Shown: one piece after another, positions 27,801 through 35,993 of the stretch
Position numbering within the stretch: position 1 is the stretch's first letter
Layout: the number at the start of each line of letters is the position of its first letter
Source: Actinoplanes solisilvae
Lineage (GTDB): Bacteria > Actinomycetota > Actinomycetes > Mycobacteriales > Micromonosporaceae
Length of the DNA stretch: 64,000 nt
Reading direction: 5' to 3'
Assembly (NCBI RefSeq): GCF_003999975.1
Contig: NZ_RJAC01000030.1
Coordinates: forward strand, 1-64,000
Notes under the pieces: model-generated
The model's database searches: none
The model's input: only the letters and a program-made list of their open reading frames with translations
Told to the model about the DNA's origin: nothing
Made by a program: the position numbers and the translations under genes

Positions 27801-29248
27801 AAGGCCAGGGCCTGCTGCTGGACAAGAAGCACATGGACGACGAATCGGCGACCGAGGAGTACGGCCTGACGCAGGCCAACGTCGCACCCGCGGGCTCGCC
27901 CAAGGATCTGCGGAACGTCTCGGCGCTACGCACCGACCAGTCCTTCGCGGTCTCGGTCTGGCTCCAGCCCGCCGAACTCACCGACACCATGACCGCGCTG
28001 GGGCAGCAGGGCAGCAAGCTGTCGTCGTTCTACCTAGGCGTGCGGCAGTCGACCGTCAAGGGCATCACCGGACCACGGTTCGAGGTGATGACGCCGAGCA
28101 TCGACAATCAGGTCGGCGAGTCGTACAGCCATCTGATCGCGCCGCAGCTGCTCTCCGGCGACGACACCACCGACTGGTTCCACCTGGTGTTCGTCTACAA
28201 CACCGCGGCGGTCAACCAGCTCAGCCTCTACGTCAACGGCAGCATGGCGGCCACCAAGTCGGGCCGGCTGTGGAACGCCGACGGGCCGCTCACCGTAGGC
28301 CGTGTCTGGCACACCGACGAGCAGACCGCCGGCAGCTACCGTGACCAGTGGGTCGGCGGCCTCGACGACCTGCAGATCTTCCAGGGCGTGCTGACCGGCG
28401 GCCAGTTCGCGAGCATCTTCCCCGGCCCGGGATCCGGCAAGGCCCTGCCGTTCGTACGCCAGCGGACCGACCTGAACACCGACGGTCTGGCCGACGTCCT
28501 CGGCATCGGTGGCAGCTACAACCTCAGCTACTACCGGGGCAACGGCTCGGGCCAGGTGCAGTGGGGCAACAACCTCGGGGCGCAGGGCGGGTGGCCCGGC
28601 ATCAGCAGGTTCACGATGGGCGACTTCGACAGCGACGGTTTCGCCGACGTGGCGGCGATCGACTCGGCCGGCGGGCTGCGCATGTACGAGGGCAGCGGCG
28701 ACGGAACCGTCCGCCCGGGCAAGCTGATGTGGGGCGGCCCGACCGGCTGGGCCGGGATTCCGCTGATCACCGCCGGTGATTTCAACGGCGACGGCAAGGA
28801 CGACATCGTCGGCACCGGGGCGGACGGCAACATCCGCCTGTACGCCGGTGACGGCGACGGCCTGGTCGCCGGGGGCGTCATCATGTACTACCCGTCCCCG
28901 GCCGGCTGGAACACCTTCCGGCGGATCATCGGCGGCGACTTCAACAGCGACGGCGCGATGGACATCGCCGCCATCGGCAGGGAGGGCTCACTCACCCTTT
29001 ACCGGGGTAACGGCGCGGGTCTGATCACGCCGAGCGTCGCGATGTACCCCTACAACGGCGCCTTCGGCAACCACACCCGCATGACGGCGGGCGACTTCAC
29101 CAACGACGGCCATCTCGATCTGGCCGCCATCGACGCCGCCGGCAACCTGAATCTGTTCCGCAACAACGGCGACGGCACGGTCGGTGGCGCGGTGCTGGCG
29201 TATCCCTCCGGCGGCGGCTGGACCAACTTCGTGAACCTGGCCTCCTAA
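24836..29248 (+). CDS. Giant secreted LamG / VCBS-repeat protein
   Basis: The 1470-residue preprotein has a signal peptide (~1-38, ending in Ala/Pro-rich sequence), an N-terminal domain shared with actinobacterial RHS/LamG proteins (~60-330), a DNRLRE-like adhesive domain (~338-480, YRSFFDFPITALKGHHIEDA), an Fn3-like region, two LamG concanavalin-like domains (~770-915 and ~1035-1195, each with WTHVAGTYN/WFHLVFVYN and VWIDG/LYVNG motifs) and a C-terminal set of FG-GAP/VCBS repeats (~1208-1470, FNGDGKDDIV-type Ca2+ loops). The ATG at 24836 follows GGGGG. An extracellular carbohydrate- or surface-binding role is inferred; no toxin or catalytic domain is visible. Confidence 0.88.
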   Translation: MSMSYSPFRRLLAVSAALLTTSTSAVAVSAAPAAAAPAPAPATAPDIDAAAKAAKKANKRVEALSERTEFVQVFAEPSGKLRYEAAAVPQRVKKSNGSWADIDVKLAKGKDKLIRPKATLADVRFSPGGNGPAVTLVQDGKKLTLTWPHGKLPAPTVASDAATYAEVLPGVDLVLHATRTGFTHVLVVKNAKAAANPAVREVRFDLGGDAKTKRLADGSLQALAGGKLIASAPAPQMWDSTTTPAAGRAKTAGANAVEKSSAASQGDLARTAAVRADVTGGDLVLRPDPALLGASAKFPVFIDPAWSTGKSRWAYSTDNNTNNTDVSRARVGADPDGRTYRSFFDFPITALKGHHIEDAYVQMKVDHTFSCSSTPNSMWQAGSISTPRSKWSPSLVKHLATVSSNANEGTGCDDSPQPDMTVNFHTNAVISVVNTLAAKGTANVIFGFTARDADGSDESNGTRWKKYFPADAKLIVNRDAKPTTPTQLQVNGVACTGGTIRIGTTTPYFSAIVGDADGTAQTLTATWQLFNAPEGGALSARTAPAKSSTTANTRATSVRVSALGSNTRYAFRVFSTDPAPYSINSPLSAICYFVVDTTVPPVLVEEVTPPTGPGRPGTFRISSTATDVTSFQYGWNEATAYSATPVNVLNSSGAVVGKQAVVTMVADKYGMTTLHARAIDSTNNKGYGSKDISVPRPSPAVAHWGLEVRPPYLNEEGALLDDAPAVGGDNVLTPTNLAWADKGRIVQGKNINFTGTTVLTTPKVLDTTKAYSVAAFVKLDSVDGVQTVISQDGANTANFELSMRTEDIDGNGGNDKNWCFGLRSADSTASTLAKTCAPNSAVAGRWTHVAGTYNPVDKLMSVWIDGVRKASVAPPAAWASNGVLRIGNRRSTSTQFTEALIGSVADVQIFDRQLVEDDFAGTAADDEFSGGVDEPGILAATTVGIWNFDTALSCHVAGSDECDAPDSGSGFGRQLTLTPGTEVDAGNGEGQGLLLDKKHMDDESATEEYGLTQANVAPAGSPKDLRNVSALRTDQSFAVSVWLQPAELTDTMTALGQQGSKLSSFYLGVRQSTVKGITGPRFEVMTPSIDNQVGESYSHLIAPQLLSGDDTTDWFHLVFVYNTAAVNQLSLYVNGSMAATKSGRLWNADGPLTVGRVWHTDEQTAGSYRDQWVGGLDDLQIFQGVLTGGQFASIFPGPGSGKALPFVRQRTDLNTDGLADVLGIGGSYNLSYYRGNGSGQVQWGNNLGAQGGWPGISRFTMGDFDSDGFADVAAIDSAGGLRMYEGSGDGTVRPGKLMWGGPTGWAGIPLITAGDFNGDGKDDIVGTGADGNIRLYAGDGDGLVAGGVIMYYPSPAGWNTFRRIIGGDFNSDGAMDIAAIGREGSLTLYRGNGAGLITPSVAMYPYNGAFGNHTRMTAGDFTNDGHLDLAAIDAAGNLNLFRNNGDGTVGGAVLAYPSGGGWTNFVNLAS

Positions 29249-30207
29249 CCACGGCCGTCGTCGACGGTCAGCACGATGCGGCCGAAGACCTCGCCGGAAT
29301 CCATCCGGCGGTGGGCTTCGGCCGCTTCGTCGAGCGGCAGCACGTCGTGCACCACCGCGCGCAGCTCTCCGCGCGCGGCAGCGTCGAGAAGCCCGGCCCG
29401 GACCCGATTACGCTCCGGCACCGGCACGGTGTCGAGAGAGAACGTGGCGTACGTCAGTGAGCGCCGGAACAACCGCACGAGGGCCGCGCCCAGGTCGGCA
29501 GGCGGGTAGCCGTCGACCGCGCCGACCGAGACCAGACGCCCGTTCGGGGCCAGGCGGTCGAAGAACGACGTCAGGCCGGGTCCGCCGACGACGTCGTAGA
29601 TGACGTCGAACTCCCGCTCCTCCCCCGCGCCGGACCGGTCGAGGACCTCGGTGGCGCCGAGCTCGCGCAACCGCCGGCCACGCTGGGGCGACGACGTCGT
29701 GACAGCGATCGTGCTCGCACCGCCCCGCGCGGCGAGCTGGAGCGCCAGGATGCCCAGGCTGCCGGCCGCGCCCCTGATCAGCACCGATTCGCCGCTGGAG
29801 AACCGCGCGTGGGCGAGGCCGAAGTGGGCGACCGGGCCCGCGCTGCCGATCGTCACCGCGTCGACCGCGGAGAGGCCGTCGGGCAGCGGGGTCACATCGT
29901 CGAGGGCGGCTACGGCGCGCTCGGCGTAGGCGCCGCCGAGGCCGGTGAACGCCCAGACCCTGCGGCCGGTCCACGACGGGTCGACGCCGTCGCCGACGGC
30001 GATCACCCGGCCGGCGACCTCGCTGCCGGGGATGAGGCCCTCGGGGAAGGTTCCGATCTTGCCGCGCCGGATCACCACGTCGACGCCGCCGACGCCGATG
30101 GCCTCGGTCGCGATGAGCAGCTGGCCCGTGTTCGGCGCGACGTCGGGCAGGTCGACGACGCTCAGGCCGTCCGGGTCGCCGTACTTCTTGATCTCTACTG
30201 CCTTCAT
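29245..30207 (-). CDS. Zinc-independent quinone oxidoreductase-like (MDR family)
   Basis: The 320-residue protein has the GroES-like N-domain (MKAVEIKKYGDPDGLSVVDL, GVGGVDVVIRRG, LIPGSEVAGRVIAVGDGV) and a Rossmann NADPH site (VLIRGAAGSLGILALQLAA), ending with GRIVLTV as in QOR/zeta-crystallin enzymes. The structural zinc Cys cluster is absent. It would reduce quinones or enones with NADPH. It is divergently transcribed from a TetR regulator that probably represses it, and its stop overlaps the stop of the LamG gene by 4 bp. Confidence 0.88.
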   Translation of the reverse strand: MKAVEIKKYGDPDGLSVVDLPDVAPNTGQLLIATEAIGVGGVDVVIRRGKIGTFPEGLIPGSEVAGRVIAVGDGVDPSWTGRRVWAFTGLGGAYAERAVAALDDVTPLPDGLSAVDAVTIGSAGPVAHFGLAHARFSSGESVLIRGAAGSLGILALQLAARGGASTIAVTTSSPQRGRRLRELGATEVLDRSGAGEEREFDVIYDVVGGPGLTSFFDRLAPNGRLVSVGAVDGYPPADLGAALVRLFRRSLTYATFSLDTVPVPERNRVRAGLLDAAARGELRAVVHDVLPLDEAAEAHRRMDSGEVFGRIVLTVDDGRG

Positions 30208-30257
30208 GGTGGCGACGTTAACGGACGCCCCCGTCCACTTGGCTAAAGTGATACGTC
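30208..30257. promoter_or_regulatory. Divergent promoter/operator between oxidoreductase and TetR genes
   Basis: The 50-bp gap contains CGTTAACG (30216-30223) and GGACG-CCCC-CGTCC (30223-30236), two adjoining palindromes, and a TAAAGT -10-like hexamer at 30244. This is the expected place for a TetR operator controlling both genes. The exact footprint is inferred. Confidence 0.45.
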
Positions 30258-30878
30258 ATGAACGGCGAATTGCCTCAGAAGCTGCGCTCGGACGCCCGCG
30301 ACAACCGTGACCGCGTTCTCGAGGCGGCGCGCTCGCTCTTCTCGGAACAGGGACTCGGCGTACCGATGCGGGAGATCGCACGGCGGGCGCGGGTCGGGCC
30401 GGCGACGCTCTACCGGCGGTTCCCGACGAAGCAGGCGCTGATCGACGAGGCGTTCGCCGACGAGCTGCGCGCGTGCAGCTCGATCGTGCGGGACGGGTGC
30501 GCCGACCCCGATCCGTGGCGGGGGCTGCGGTCGATCGTCAGCGAGGTCACCGAGCTCAACGCGGGCAACCAGGGCTTCGTCGACGCGTTCACCACCGCCC
30601 ACCCGGACGCGGTCGACTTCGCGGCCCACCGGGCGGGCATGCTGCGGTCGCTGGCCGGCCTGTTCCGCCGGGCGAAAGAGGCGGGCGAGCTGCGCGAGGA
30701 CGTCGTACTCGAAGATCTTCTTCTGATGCTGCGCGCCGGGCGCGGCTTGCCGGCGGAAGCCGCCCGGCGCTTCGGCGCGCTGGCCCTGGAAGCGTTCCGG
30801 GCCGGGCCGGCCGGGTCCCCCCTGCCGCCACCGGCCCGGTTCCCGGAACTGGTCAGAGCTGGTTGGACGCCTCGGTGA
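30258..30878 (+). CDS. TetR-family transcriptional regulator
   Basis: The 206-residue protein has the standard N-terminal HTH: RDRVLEAARSLFSEQGLGVP, MREIARRARVGPATLYRRFP, TKQALIDEAF. The C-terminal helical ligand domain ends RFPELVRAGW. It is divergent from the quinone oxidoreductase, which is the likely target, responding to a quinone or electrophile. The 3' end overlaps the convergent aminotransferase gene by 26 bp. Confidence 0.9.
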   Translation: MNGELPQKLRSDARDNRDRVLEAARSLFSEQGLGVPMREIARRARVGPATLYRRFPTKQALIDEAFADELRACSSIVRDGCADPDPWRGLRSIVSEVTELNAGNQGFVDAFTTAHPDAVDFAAHRAGMLRSLAGLFRRAKEAGELREDVVLEDLLLMLRAGRGLPAEAARRFGALALEAFRAGPAGSPLPPPARFPELVRAGWTPR

Positions 30879-32235
30879 GCACGCCCCGCAGGATCTGCTC
30901 GATCTCGGCGAACTGCTCCTCGCCCGCGATCAGCGGCGGCGCGAGCTGGATCACCGGGTCGCCACGGTCGTCGGCCCGGCAGTAGAGGCCCGCGTCGAAC
31001 AGCGCGTGCGACAGGAAGCCGCGCAGCAGCCGCTCGGACTCCTCCTCGTTGAACGTCTCCTTGGTGGCCTTGTCCTTGACCAGCTCGATGCCGAAGAAGT
31101 AGCCGTCGCCGCGCACGTCGCCGACGATCGGCAGGTCGCTGAGACGGTCGAGGTAGGACCGGAACAGGTCGCTGTTGGCCCGCACGTGACCGTTGAGGTT
31201 TTCGCGCTCCATGATGTCGAGGTTCGCCAGCGCCACCGCGGAACCGACCGGGTGACCGCCGTACGTGATGCCGTGCGCGAACCAGTTGGTGCCCTGCAGG
31301 AACGGCTCGGCCAGACGGTCCGAGGCGATCATCGCGCCGAGCGGGACGTAACCGCTGGTCAAACCCTTGGCGACGGTGATGATGTCGGGCGTGTAGCCGT
31401 ACCGGTGGCCGCCGAAGTATTCGCCGATCCGGCCAAAACCGGAGATGACGTCGTCGGAGACCATGAGGACGTCGTAGCGGTCGCAGATCTCGCGCACCCG
31501 CTGGAAGTAGCCGGGCGGGGGCGGGAAGCAGCCGCCCGCGTTCTGCACCGGCTCGAGGAAGACGGCGGCGACCGTGTCGGGACCCTCGAACTCGATGGCC
31601 TCGGCGATGCGGTCGGCCGCCCACACACCGAACTGCTCGGGCGACATGTTCTCGTCGGGGCGGCGGTAGTAGTTGGTGTTCGGCACCCGGAACGTCGAAG
31701 GCACCAGCGGCTCGAAGTCTTGCTTGAGGGCCGGGATGCCGGTGATCGACAGGGCGCCCATCGACGTGCCGTGGTAGGCGATCGAGCGGGACAGCACCTT
31801 GGTCTTGGTGGGCTTGCCGACCCGCTTGAAGTACGACCGGGCGAGCTTCCAGGCCGACTCGACGGCCTCGGAACCGCCGGTGGTGAAGAACACCCGGTTC
31901 AGGTCGCCGGGGGTCATCGAGGCGAGACGCTCGGCCAGCTCGACGGCCTTCGGGTGGGCGTACGACCAGATCGGGAAGTACGCCAGCTCGCCGGCCTGCT
32001 TGGCGGCGGCCTCGGCCAGCTCCTGCCGGCCGTGCCCGGTCTGCACCACGAACAGGGCGGACAAGCCGTCGAGGTAGCGGCGACCGGTCGAGTCCCAGAT
32101 GTAGCAGCCGTCGCCGCGCACGATCATCGGCACGTCGTTCTTCTGGTACGACGACAGGCGCGTGAAGTGCATCCAGAGGTGGTCGCGGGCGCTGCCGGCC
32201 AGTTTCTCGTAGTCGGGAGACTGAAGGTCACTCAA
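30853..32235 (-). CDS. Class III aminotransferase, putative putrescine/beta-alanine-pyruvate type
   Basis: The 460-residue protein matches the omega-aminotransferase group: DGCYIWDSTGRRYLDGLSAL, FFTTGGSEAVESAWKLARSY, YHGTSMGALSITG, VMVSDDVISGFGRIG-like segment and DIITVAKGLTSGYVPLGA with the PLP Lys near residue 290. It starts 16 bp after gabT and so is the second gene of that operon. Position beside polyamine transport and aminobutyraldehyde dehydrogenase suggests transamination of putrescine (to 4-aminobutyraldehyde) with pyruvate; beta-alanine is an alternative substrate. Confidence 0.87.
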   Translation of the reverse strand: MSDLQSPDYEKLAGSARDHLWMHFTRLSSYQKNDVPMIVRGDGCYIWDSTGRRYLDGLSALFVVQTGHGRQELAEAAAKQAGELAYFPIWSYAHPKAVELAERLASMTPGDLNRVFFTTGGSEAVESAWKLARSYFKRVGKPTKTKVLSRSIAYHGTSMGALSITGIPALKQDFEPLVPSTFRVPNTNYYRRPDENMSPEQFGVWAADRIAEAIEFEGPDTVAAVFLEPVQNAGGCFPPPPGYFQRVREICDRYDVLMVSDDVISGFGRIGEYFGGHRYGYTPDIITVAKGLTSGYVPLGAMIASDRLAEPFLQGTNWFAHGITYGGHPVGSAVALANLDIMERENLNGHVRANSDLFRSYLDRLSDLPIVGDVRGDGYFFGIELVKDKATKETFNEEESERLLRGFLSHALFDAGLYCRADDRGDPVIQLAPPLIAGEEQFAEIEQILRGVLTEASNQL

Positions 32236-32251
32236 AGGGGGGCTCCTGAAG

Positions 32252-33544
32252 TTAAGCGGTGGTGGAGAAGGCCTGCTCGAGCAGCGTGAGGCCGCGGTCG
32301 AGCTCCTCGTCCGAGATGATCAGGGGCGGCAGCAGGCGAATCACATTCCCGTACGTGCCGCAGGTGAGAAGCAGCAGGCCCAGCTCGTGCGCCGTCTTGG
32401 CGACGGCGGCGGTCGTGACAGGGTCGGGGACCGGGCCGGCCGCATCGTCCTCGCCGGGTATCACGACCTCGACGGCGAGCATCGCGCCCCGGCCGCGCAC
32501 CTCGGCGATCGACGGGTGCTTGGCCGCGAGCGCCTCGAGCCGAGGACGGGCGACGGCCTCGATGCGGCGGGCGGCGGCGGCCAGGTCGAGCTCGCGCATG
32601 GTCTCGATGGAGGCGAGCGCGGCGGCGCAGGCGATGGGGTTGCCCCCGTACGTGCCGCCGAGCCCGCCGGGGTGCACGGAGTCCATGATCTCGGCGCGGC
32701 CGGTGACCGCGGCCAGAGGCAGGCCACCGGCAATGCCTTTGGCCGTGGTGATCAGGTCAGGTTCGAGGCCCTCGTGCTCACTGGCGAACCAGGAGCCCGT
32801 ACGGCAGAAGCCGGTCTGGATCTCGTCGGCGATGAACACGGCGCCGGCCGCCTTCGTCCACGCGGCGATCGCGGGCAGGAAGCCCTCGGCCGGCACGACG
32901 AAACCTCCCTCACCCTGCACGGGCTCGATCAGCACGGCGGCGACGTTGGCCCCGCCGACCATCTTCTCGATCTGACCGATGGCGTACGCCGCCGCCTGCG
33001 GGCCGGACCGGCCGTCGCGCAGCGGATAGGACATCGAGACGCGGTAGATCTCGCCGGCGAACGGGCCGAAACCCTGCTTGTAGGGCATGACCTTGGCGGT
33101 GAGGGCCAAAGTCAGGTTGGTGCGGCCGTGGTAGGCATGATCGAAGACGACGATCGCGGGACGGCCGGTGGCGTGGCGAGCGATCTTGACGGCGTTCTCG
33201 ACGGCCTCGGCGCCGGAGTTGAACAGGGCCGAACGCTTCTCGAAGTCACCGGGGGTGAGGGCGGCCAGCTCCTCGCAGACAGCGACATACTGCTCGTACG
33301 GGGCGATCATGAAGCAGGTGTGAGTGAACCGCTCGACCTGGGCGCGCACCGCCTCGACCACCCGGGGGGCGGCATTCCCGACGTTGGTGACCGCGATGCC
33401 GGCCGCGAAATCGACCCACTCGCGTCCGTCCACATCGGTCATCGTGCCGCCGGAGGCGCTGCTCACGTAGGACGGGATCATGCTGCTGACCCCGCGGGCG
33501 ACAACCGCGGACCGGCGCTCGTGCAACTCGGCCGACGAGGGCAT
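32252..33544 (-). CDS. gabT: 4-aminobutyrate aminotransferase
   Basis: The 430-residue protein has all GabT features: MTDVDGREWVDFAAGIAVTN, ALFNSGAEAVENAVKIAR, FDHAYHGRTNLTLALTAK, FIADEIQTGFCRTG, LITTAKGIAGGLPLAAVTGR with PLP Lys near residue 269, and VIRLLPPLIISDEEL. It converts GABA and 2-oxoglutarate to succinate semialdehyde and glutamate in the cytosol. AAGGAG precedes ATG 33544. It leads a two-gene operon with the class III aminotransferase. A gabD-type succinate-semialdehyde dehydrogenase is not obvious in this window. Confidence 0.92.
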   Translation of the reverse strand: MPSSAELHERRSAVVARGVSSMIPSYVSSASGGTMTDVDGREWVDFAAGIAVTNVGNAAPRVVEAVRAQVERFTHTCFMIAPYEQYVAVCEELAALTPGDFEKRSALFNSGAEAVENAVKIARHATGRPAIVVFDHAYHGRTNLTLALTAKVMPYKQGFGPFAGEIYRVSMSYPLRDGRSGPQAAAYAIGQIEKMVGGANVAAVLIEPVQGEGGFVVPAEGFLPAIAAWTKAAGAVFIADEIQTGFCRTGSWFASEHEGLEPDLITTAKGIAGGLPLAAVTGRAEIMDSVHPGGLGGTYGGNPIACAAALASIETMRELDLAAAARRIEAVARPRLEALAAKHPSIAEVRGRGAMLAVEVVIPGEDDAAGPVPDPVTTAAVAKTAHELGLLLLTCGTYGNVIRLLPPLIISDEELDRGLTLLEQAFSTTA

Positions 33545-33555
33545 GCTTCAACTCC

Positions 33556-33769
33556 TTCGGGCTTCAGGCCCCGATCATTTCACTGATTCCGTCGCATGCA
33601 AGAGGCGCGACAACTATTTCCGTGTTACGTCGCGCCGCACATCCGGCCGCGGCCCCCGGCCGCACCGCCGGGGAGCCCGGCCGACGGCACCGAGGCACTG
33701 ACCATGCGTAAGTCCTGCGTCAGGCGGTCAGGGGCCTGGATCCATCATCAAGGGGGCCTGAAGCCCGAA
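33556..33769. repeat. Nested inverted-repeat element in the gabT upstream region
   Basis: TTCGGGCTTCAGGCCCC (33556-33572) is repeated as its exact reverse complement at 33753-33769, a 17-bp perfect outer inverted repeat. Inside lies a second perfect pair, GGCGCGAC (33604-33611) and GTCGCGCC (33629-33636). GGGGCCTG recurs at 33731-33738. The 388-bp gap 33545-33932 holds no convincing gene. The left arm touches the gabT ribosome site. It may be a MITE-like element, paired operators or a structured leader. Confidence 0.65.
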
Positions 33770-33932
33770 CCTCAGATTGATCACGGACGGGAGGGGCCCG
33801 TTTCTCATGAAGCCGGGAAGCGCGTCCGGCTTGACCAGGTGTCAGCGCGACGGGCGGCACCACGCGGCACCACGACGCCGGCCCGCGCGGAAAGCCTCAA
33901 CGACCACCCCGCCACCGCAACGTCGCCGGCCT

Positions 33933-34307
33933 TCAGATCTTGAGCAGATCCACGTCGTAGAGACTCATCGCCGCGTCGCGGGAGGCCAGGGTGAAGCCTT
34001 CGACAATGGCCTGCGCGATGAGCATCCGGCCGAAAGGGTCACGGTGATGAGGCGGGAGCCGACCTGCGGCGGCCGCGTGCTCATGGGTGATCGGCAGTTC
34101 GCTGAATCCCATGTCGCGGATCCGCTCGGCCAGATCAACAGGCCCGGCCAGGTTGCCGGCGGACTGCTTGATGGTGATCTCCCAGATGGTCACCGGCGAC
34201 AGGAAGATGTCGGCGTCGTGCCGCAGCCGGTCAAGGAACTCCTCACCGAGCGTCGGGTCTCCGGCGATGGCCCACAGGGCGACGTGAGTATCGAGCAGAA
34301 GCGTCAT
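33933..34307 (-). CDS. vapC: PIN-domain toxin (VapC-like ribonuclease)
   Basis: The 124-residue protein carries the PIN acidic set: LLLDTHVALW (Asp6), TIWEITIK (Glu43), RDPFGRMLIAQA (Asp90) and LASRDAAMSLY (Asp111), which bind Mg2+/Mn2+ for RNA cleavage. LLDTHVxLWxxxG is typical of the VapC subgroup paired with Phd-type antitoxins. Its start overlaps the antitoxin stop by 4 bp. It sits between the PuuB-like gene and gabT, all on the same strand. Confidence 0.92.
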   Translation of the reverse strand: MTLLLDTHVALWAIAGDPTLGEEFLDRLRHDADIFLSPVTIWEITIKQSAGNLAGPVDLAERIRDMGFSELPITHEHAAAAGRLPPHHRDPFGRMLIAQAIVEGFTLASRDAAMSLYDVDLLKI

Positions 34308-34555
34308 TCGTGAAGTCCGAAATCGGCGGCGATCTCGGCGTTGGTCTCGGGTGAATCCCAGTCGCTCGAGAGGTCGAGCTGGCCGGCCAGCGATCCGATC
34401 GCTGACCGGTTGACGTGCCGGACGAACGGAATCACCCGCGCCACCGGGACGCCCGCCCGATCGATGACCACTTCTTCGCCTCGCTCGACCCGCTCGATGA
34501 TCCGAGACAGGTGGGTCTTTGCTTCGTGCATGTTGAAGTGCACAGTTTCAGTCAC
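34304..34555 (-). CDS. Phd/YefM-type antitoxin
   Basis: The 83-residue protein has the Phd N-terminal DNA-binding fold signature: FNMHEAKTHLSRIIERVERG, EEVVIDRAGVPVARVIP, followed by an acidic C-terminal segment that should wrap the PIN toxin. It would neutralise the adjacent toxin and autorepress the pair. The ATG at 34555 lies 67 bp downstream of the PuuB-like stop, where an independent promoter could be. Confidence 0.9.
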   Translation of the reverse strand: MTETVHFNMHEAKTHLSRIIERVERGEEVVIDRAGVPVARVIPFVRHVNRSAIGSLAGQLDLSSDWDSPETNAEIAADFGLHE

Positions 34556-34622
34556 GCTGCGTCACCCCCACGGTTAGCTAACAGGTCAGTCTGCCCGAAG
34601 GAGAGCAGCAAGTGAGAAGGCG

Positions 34623-35990
34623 TCAGGAGTCGAAACCGAGACCGGCCGCGTCGAGGGTACGCAGCCACAGGTTGCGGCGGCCGTCTCGGCGGTCGGCCTG
34701 GGCGATCGACCAGCGGGTCAGTTGGATCACGGCGGAGCGCAGGGGCTCGGGCGGGAACGGGGTCGGCTTGGCGCGGACCATCCTCAGGGCGGTACGTTCC
34801 GTTTGTTCGCCGGAGAGCAGGTCGAGCATGACGTTCGCGCCGAAGCGGGTGGCGCCGACGCCCAGGCCCGTGTAGCCGGCGGCGTACGACAGTCTGCCGT
34901 CGTACGCGGTGCCGAAGAAGCCGCTGAAACGGCTGCACGTGTCGATCACGCCGCCCCACTTGTGGGTGAAGCGCAGACCGGACAGTTGGGGGAAGGTCTG
35001 GAAGAAGTGGGCGGCCAGCGTCTCGAACGTCGCGGGACGCTGATCGTACGAGGGCTTGATGCGGCCGCCGTTGTAGTAGACGGCGTCGTAGCCGCCCCAC
35101 AGGATGCGGTTGTCGGCGGTCAGGCGGTAGTAGTGGAACTGGTTGCCGAGGTCGCCGACGCCCTGCCGGTTGCGCCAGCCGATCGAGGCAAGCTGCTCGT
35201 CCGACAGCGGCTCGGTCATCAGCACGTAGTCGTAGACCGGCACGACGAAGTGGCCGAGGCGGCGGAGCAGGCGGCCGTGCGCGCCCGTGGCCAGGGCGAC
35301 CCGGGCGGCGTCGACGTGGCCGCCGGCCGTGTGCAGTCGCAGGGCGGCCCCGGCGCGGGTGATCCGGGTGACCGGCGAACGGTCGTGGAAACGTACGCCC
35401 AGGGTCTGACACGCGGCTCGAAGGCCCCACACCAGGCGGGCCGGGTCGACCATCGCGCAGCCGTCGCGGTCCCACAGGCCGCCCAGGTACGTCGGGGAGT
35501 CGACCTCGGCCCGGATCTGATCGCGGTCGAGGAGAACGACGCCGGCCTCGTCGCCCGCTTGCAGTTCGCGCAACTGCCACGGAGCCGTCGCCACCCGCAG
35601 TTCGCCCGCCCGCGAGAAGCCGCAGTCGATGCCGTACCGGGAAACGGTTTCCTCGATCTCGTCGAGGTTCGCGCGGCCCAGCTTCTCGAGTTGCTCGATC
35701 TCGTGCGGGAACCGGCTCGCGCCGTTCTCGAAGCCGTGGGTCAGCGTCGCCGCGCAGAATCCGCCGTTGCGGCCGGACGCGGCCCAGCCCGCCGTGCTCG
35801 CCTCGATCACGACGACGTCCAGGCCGGGGTCGCGTTCCTTGGCCAGCAGGGCGGTCCACAGGCCGCCGAAGCCGGCGCCGACCACGGCCAGATCCGCGGA
35901 AAGAGCGCCGTCGAGCGGGTCGGCGGGAGCCGGAGCCCCCGCCTGGGTCAGCCAATAGGGTTCGGGAGAGGCATCTTGCAGTGAGAGCAC
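34623..35990 (-). CDS. FAD-dependent amine oxidase (PuuB-like, DAO family)
   Basis: The 455-residue protein has an N-terminal FAD motif (DLAVVGAGFGGLWTALLAKE), the DAO-family GWAASGRNGGFCAATLTHG segment, and the C-terminal GYTGLGVGATRFGANVMLDL motif, as in PuuB gamma-glutamylputrescine oxidase and related OrdL proteins. It oxidises an amine to aldehyde with H2O2. It begins 3 bp after potC and ends the ald-potADBC run, so a role in polyamine oxidation is well supported. No puuA glutamylputrescine synthetase is visible, so the substrate may be a free polyamine. Confidence 0.85.
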   Translation of the reverse strand: MLSLQDASPEPYWLTQAGAPAPADPLDGALSADLAVVGAGFGGLWTALLAKERDPGLDVVVIEASTAGWAASGRNGGFCAATLTHGFENGASRFPHEIEQLEKLGRANLDEIEETVSRYGIDCGFSRAGELRVATAPWQLRELQAGDEAGVVLLDRDQIRAEVDSPTYLGGLWDRDGCAMVDPARLVWGLRAACQTLGVRFHDRSPVTRITRAGAALRLHTAGGHVDAARVALATGAHGRLLRRLGHFVVPVYDYVLMTEPLSDEQLASIGWRNRQGVGDLGNQFHYYRLTADNRILWGGYDAVYYNGGRIKPSYDQRPATFETLAAHFFQTFPQLSGLRFTHKWGGVIDTCSRFSGFFGTAYDGRLSYAAGYTGLGVGATRFGANVMLDLLSGEQTERTALRMVRAKPTPFPPEPLRSAVIQLTRWSIAQADRRDGRRNLWLRTLDAAGLGFDS

Positions 35991-35993
35991 GAG

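Noticed and set aside
24749..27832. Very long open frame (about 1000 residues) on the minus strand opposite the LamG gene
   Set aside because: It is low-complexity Gly/Arg/Val translation of the antisense strand. The plus strand has a signal peptide, domains and a ribosome site; the antisense frame is a GC-rich codon-bias artefact.
24836..29248. RHS/polymorphic toxin
   Set aside because: The N-terminal domain is shared with RHS proteins, but there are no YD repeats, no RHS core and no C-terminal toxin or immunity gene; the C-terminus is VCBS repeats.
33556..33769. Insertion sequence
   Set aside because: The 214-bp span has no transposase frame; at most a MITE or regulatory structure.
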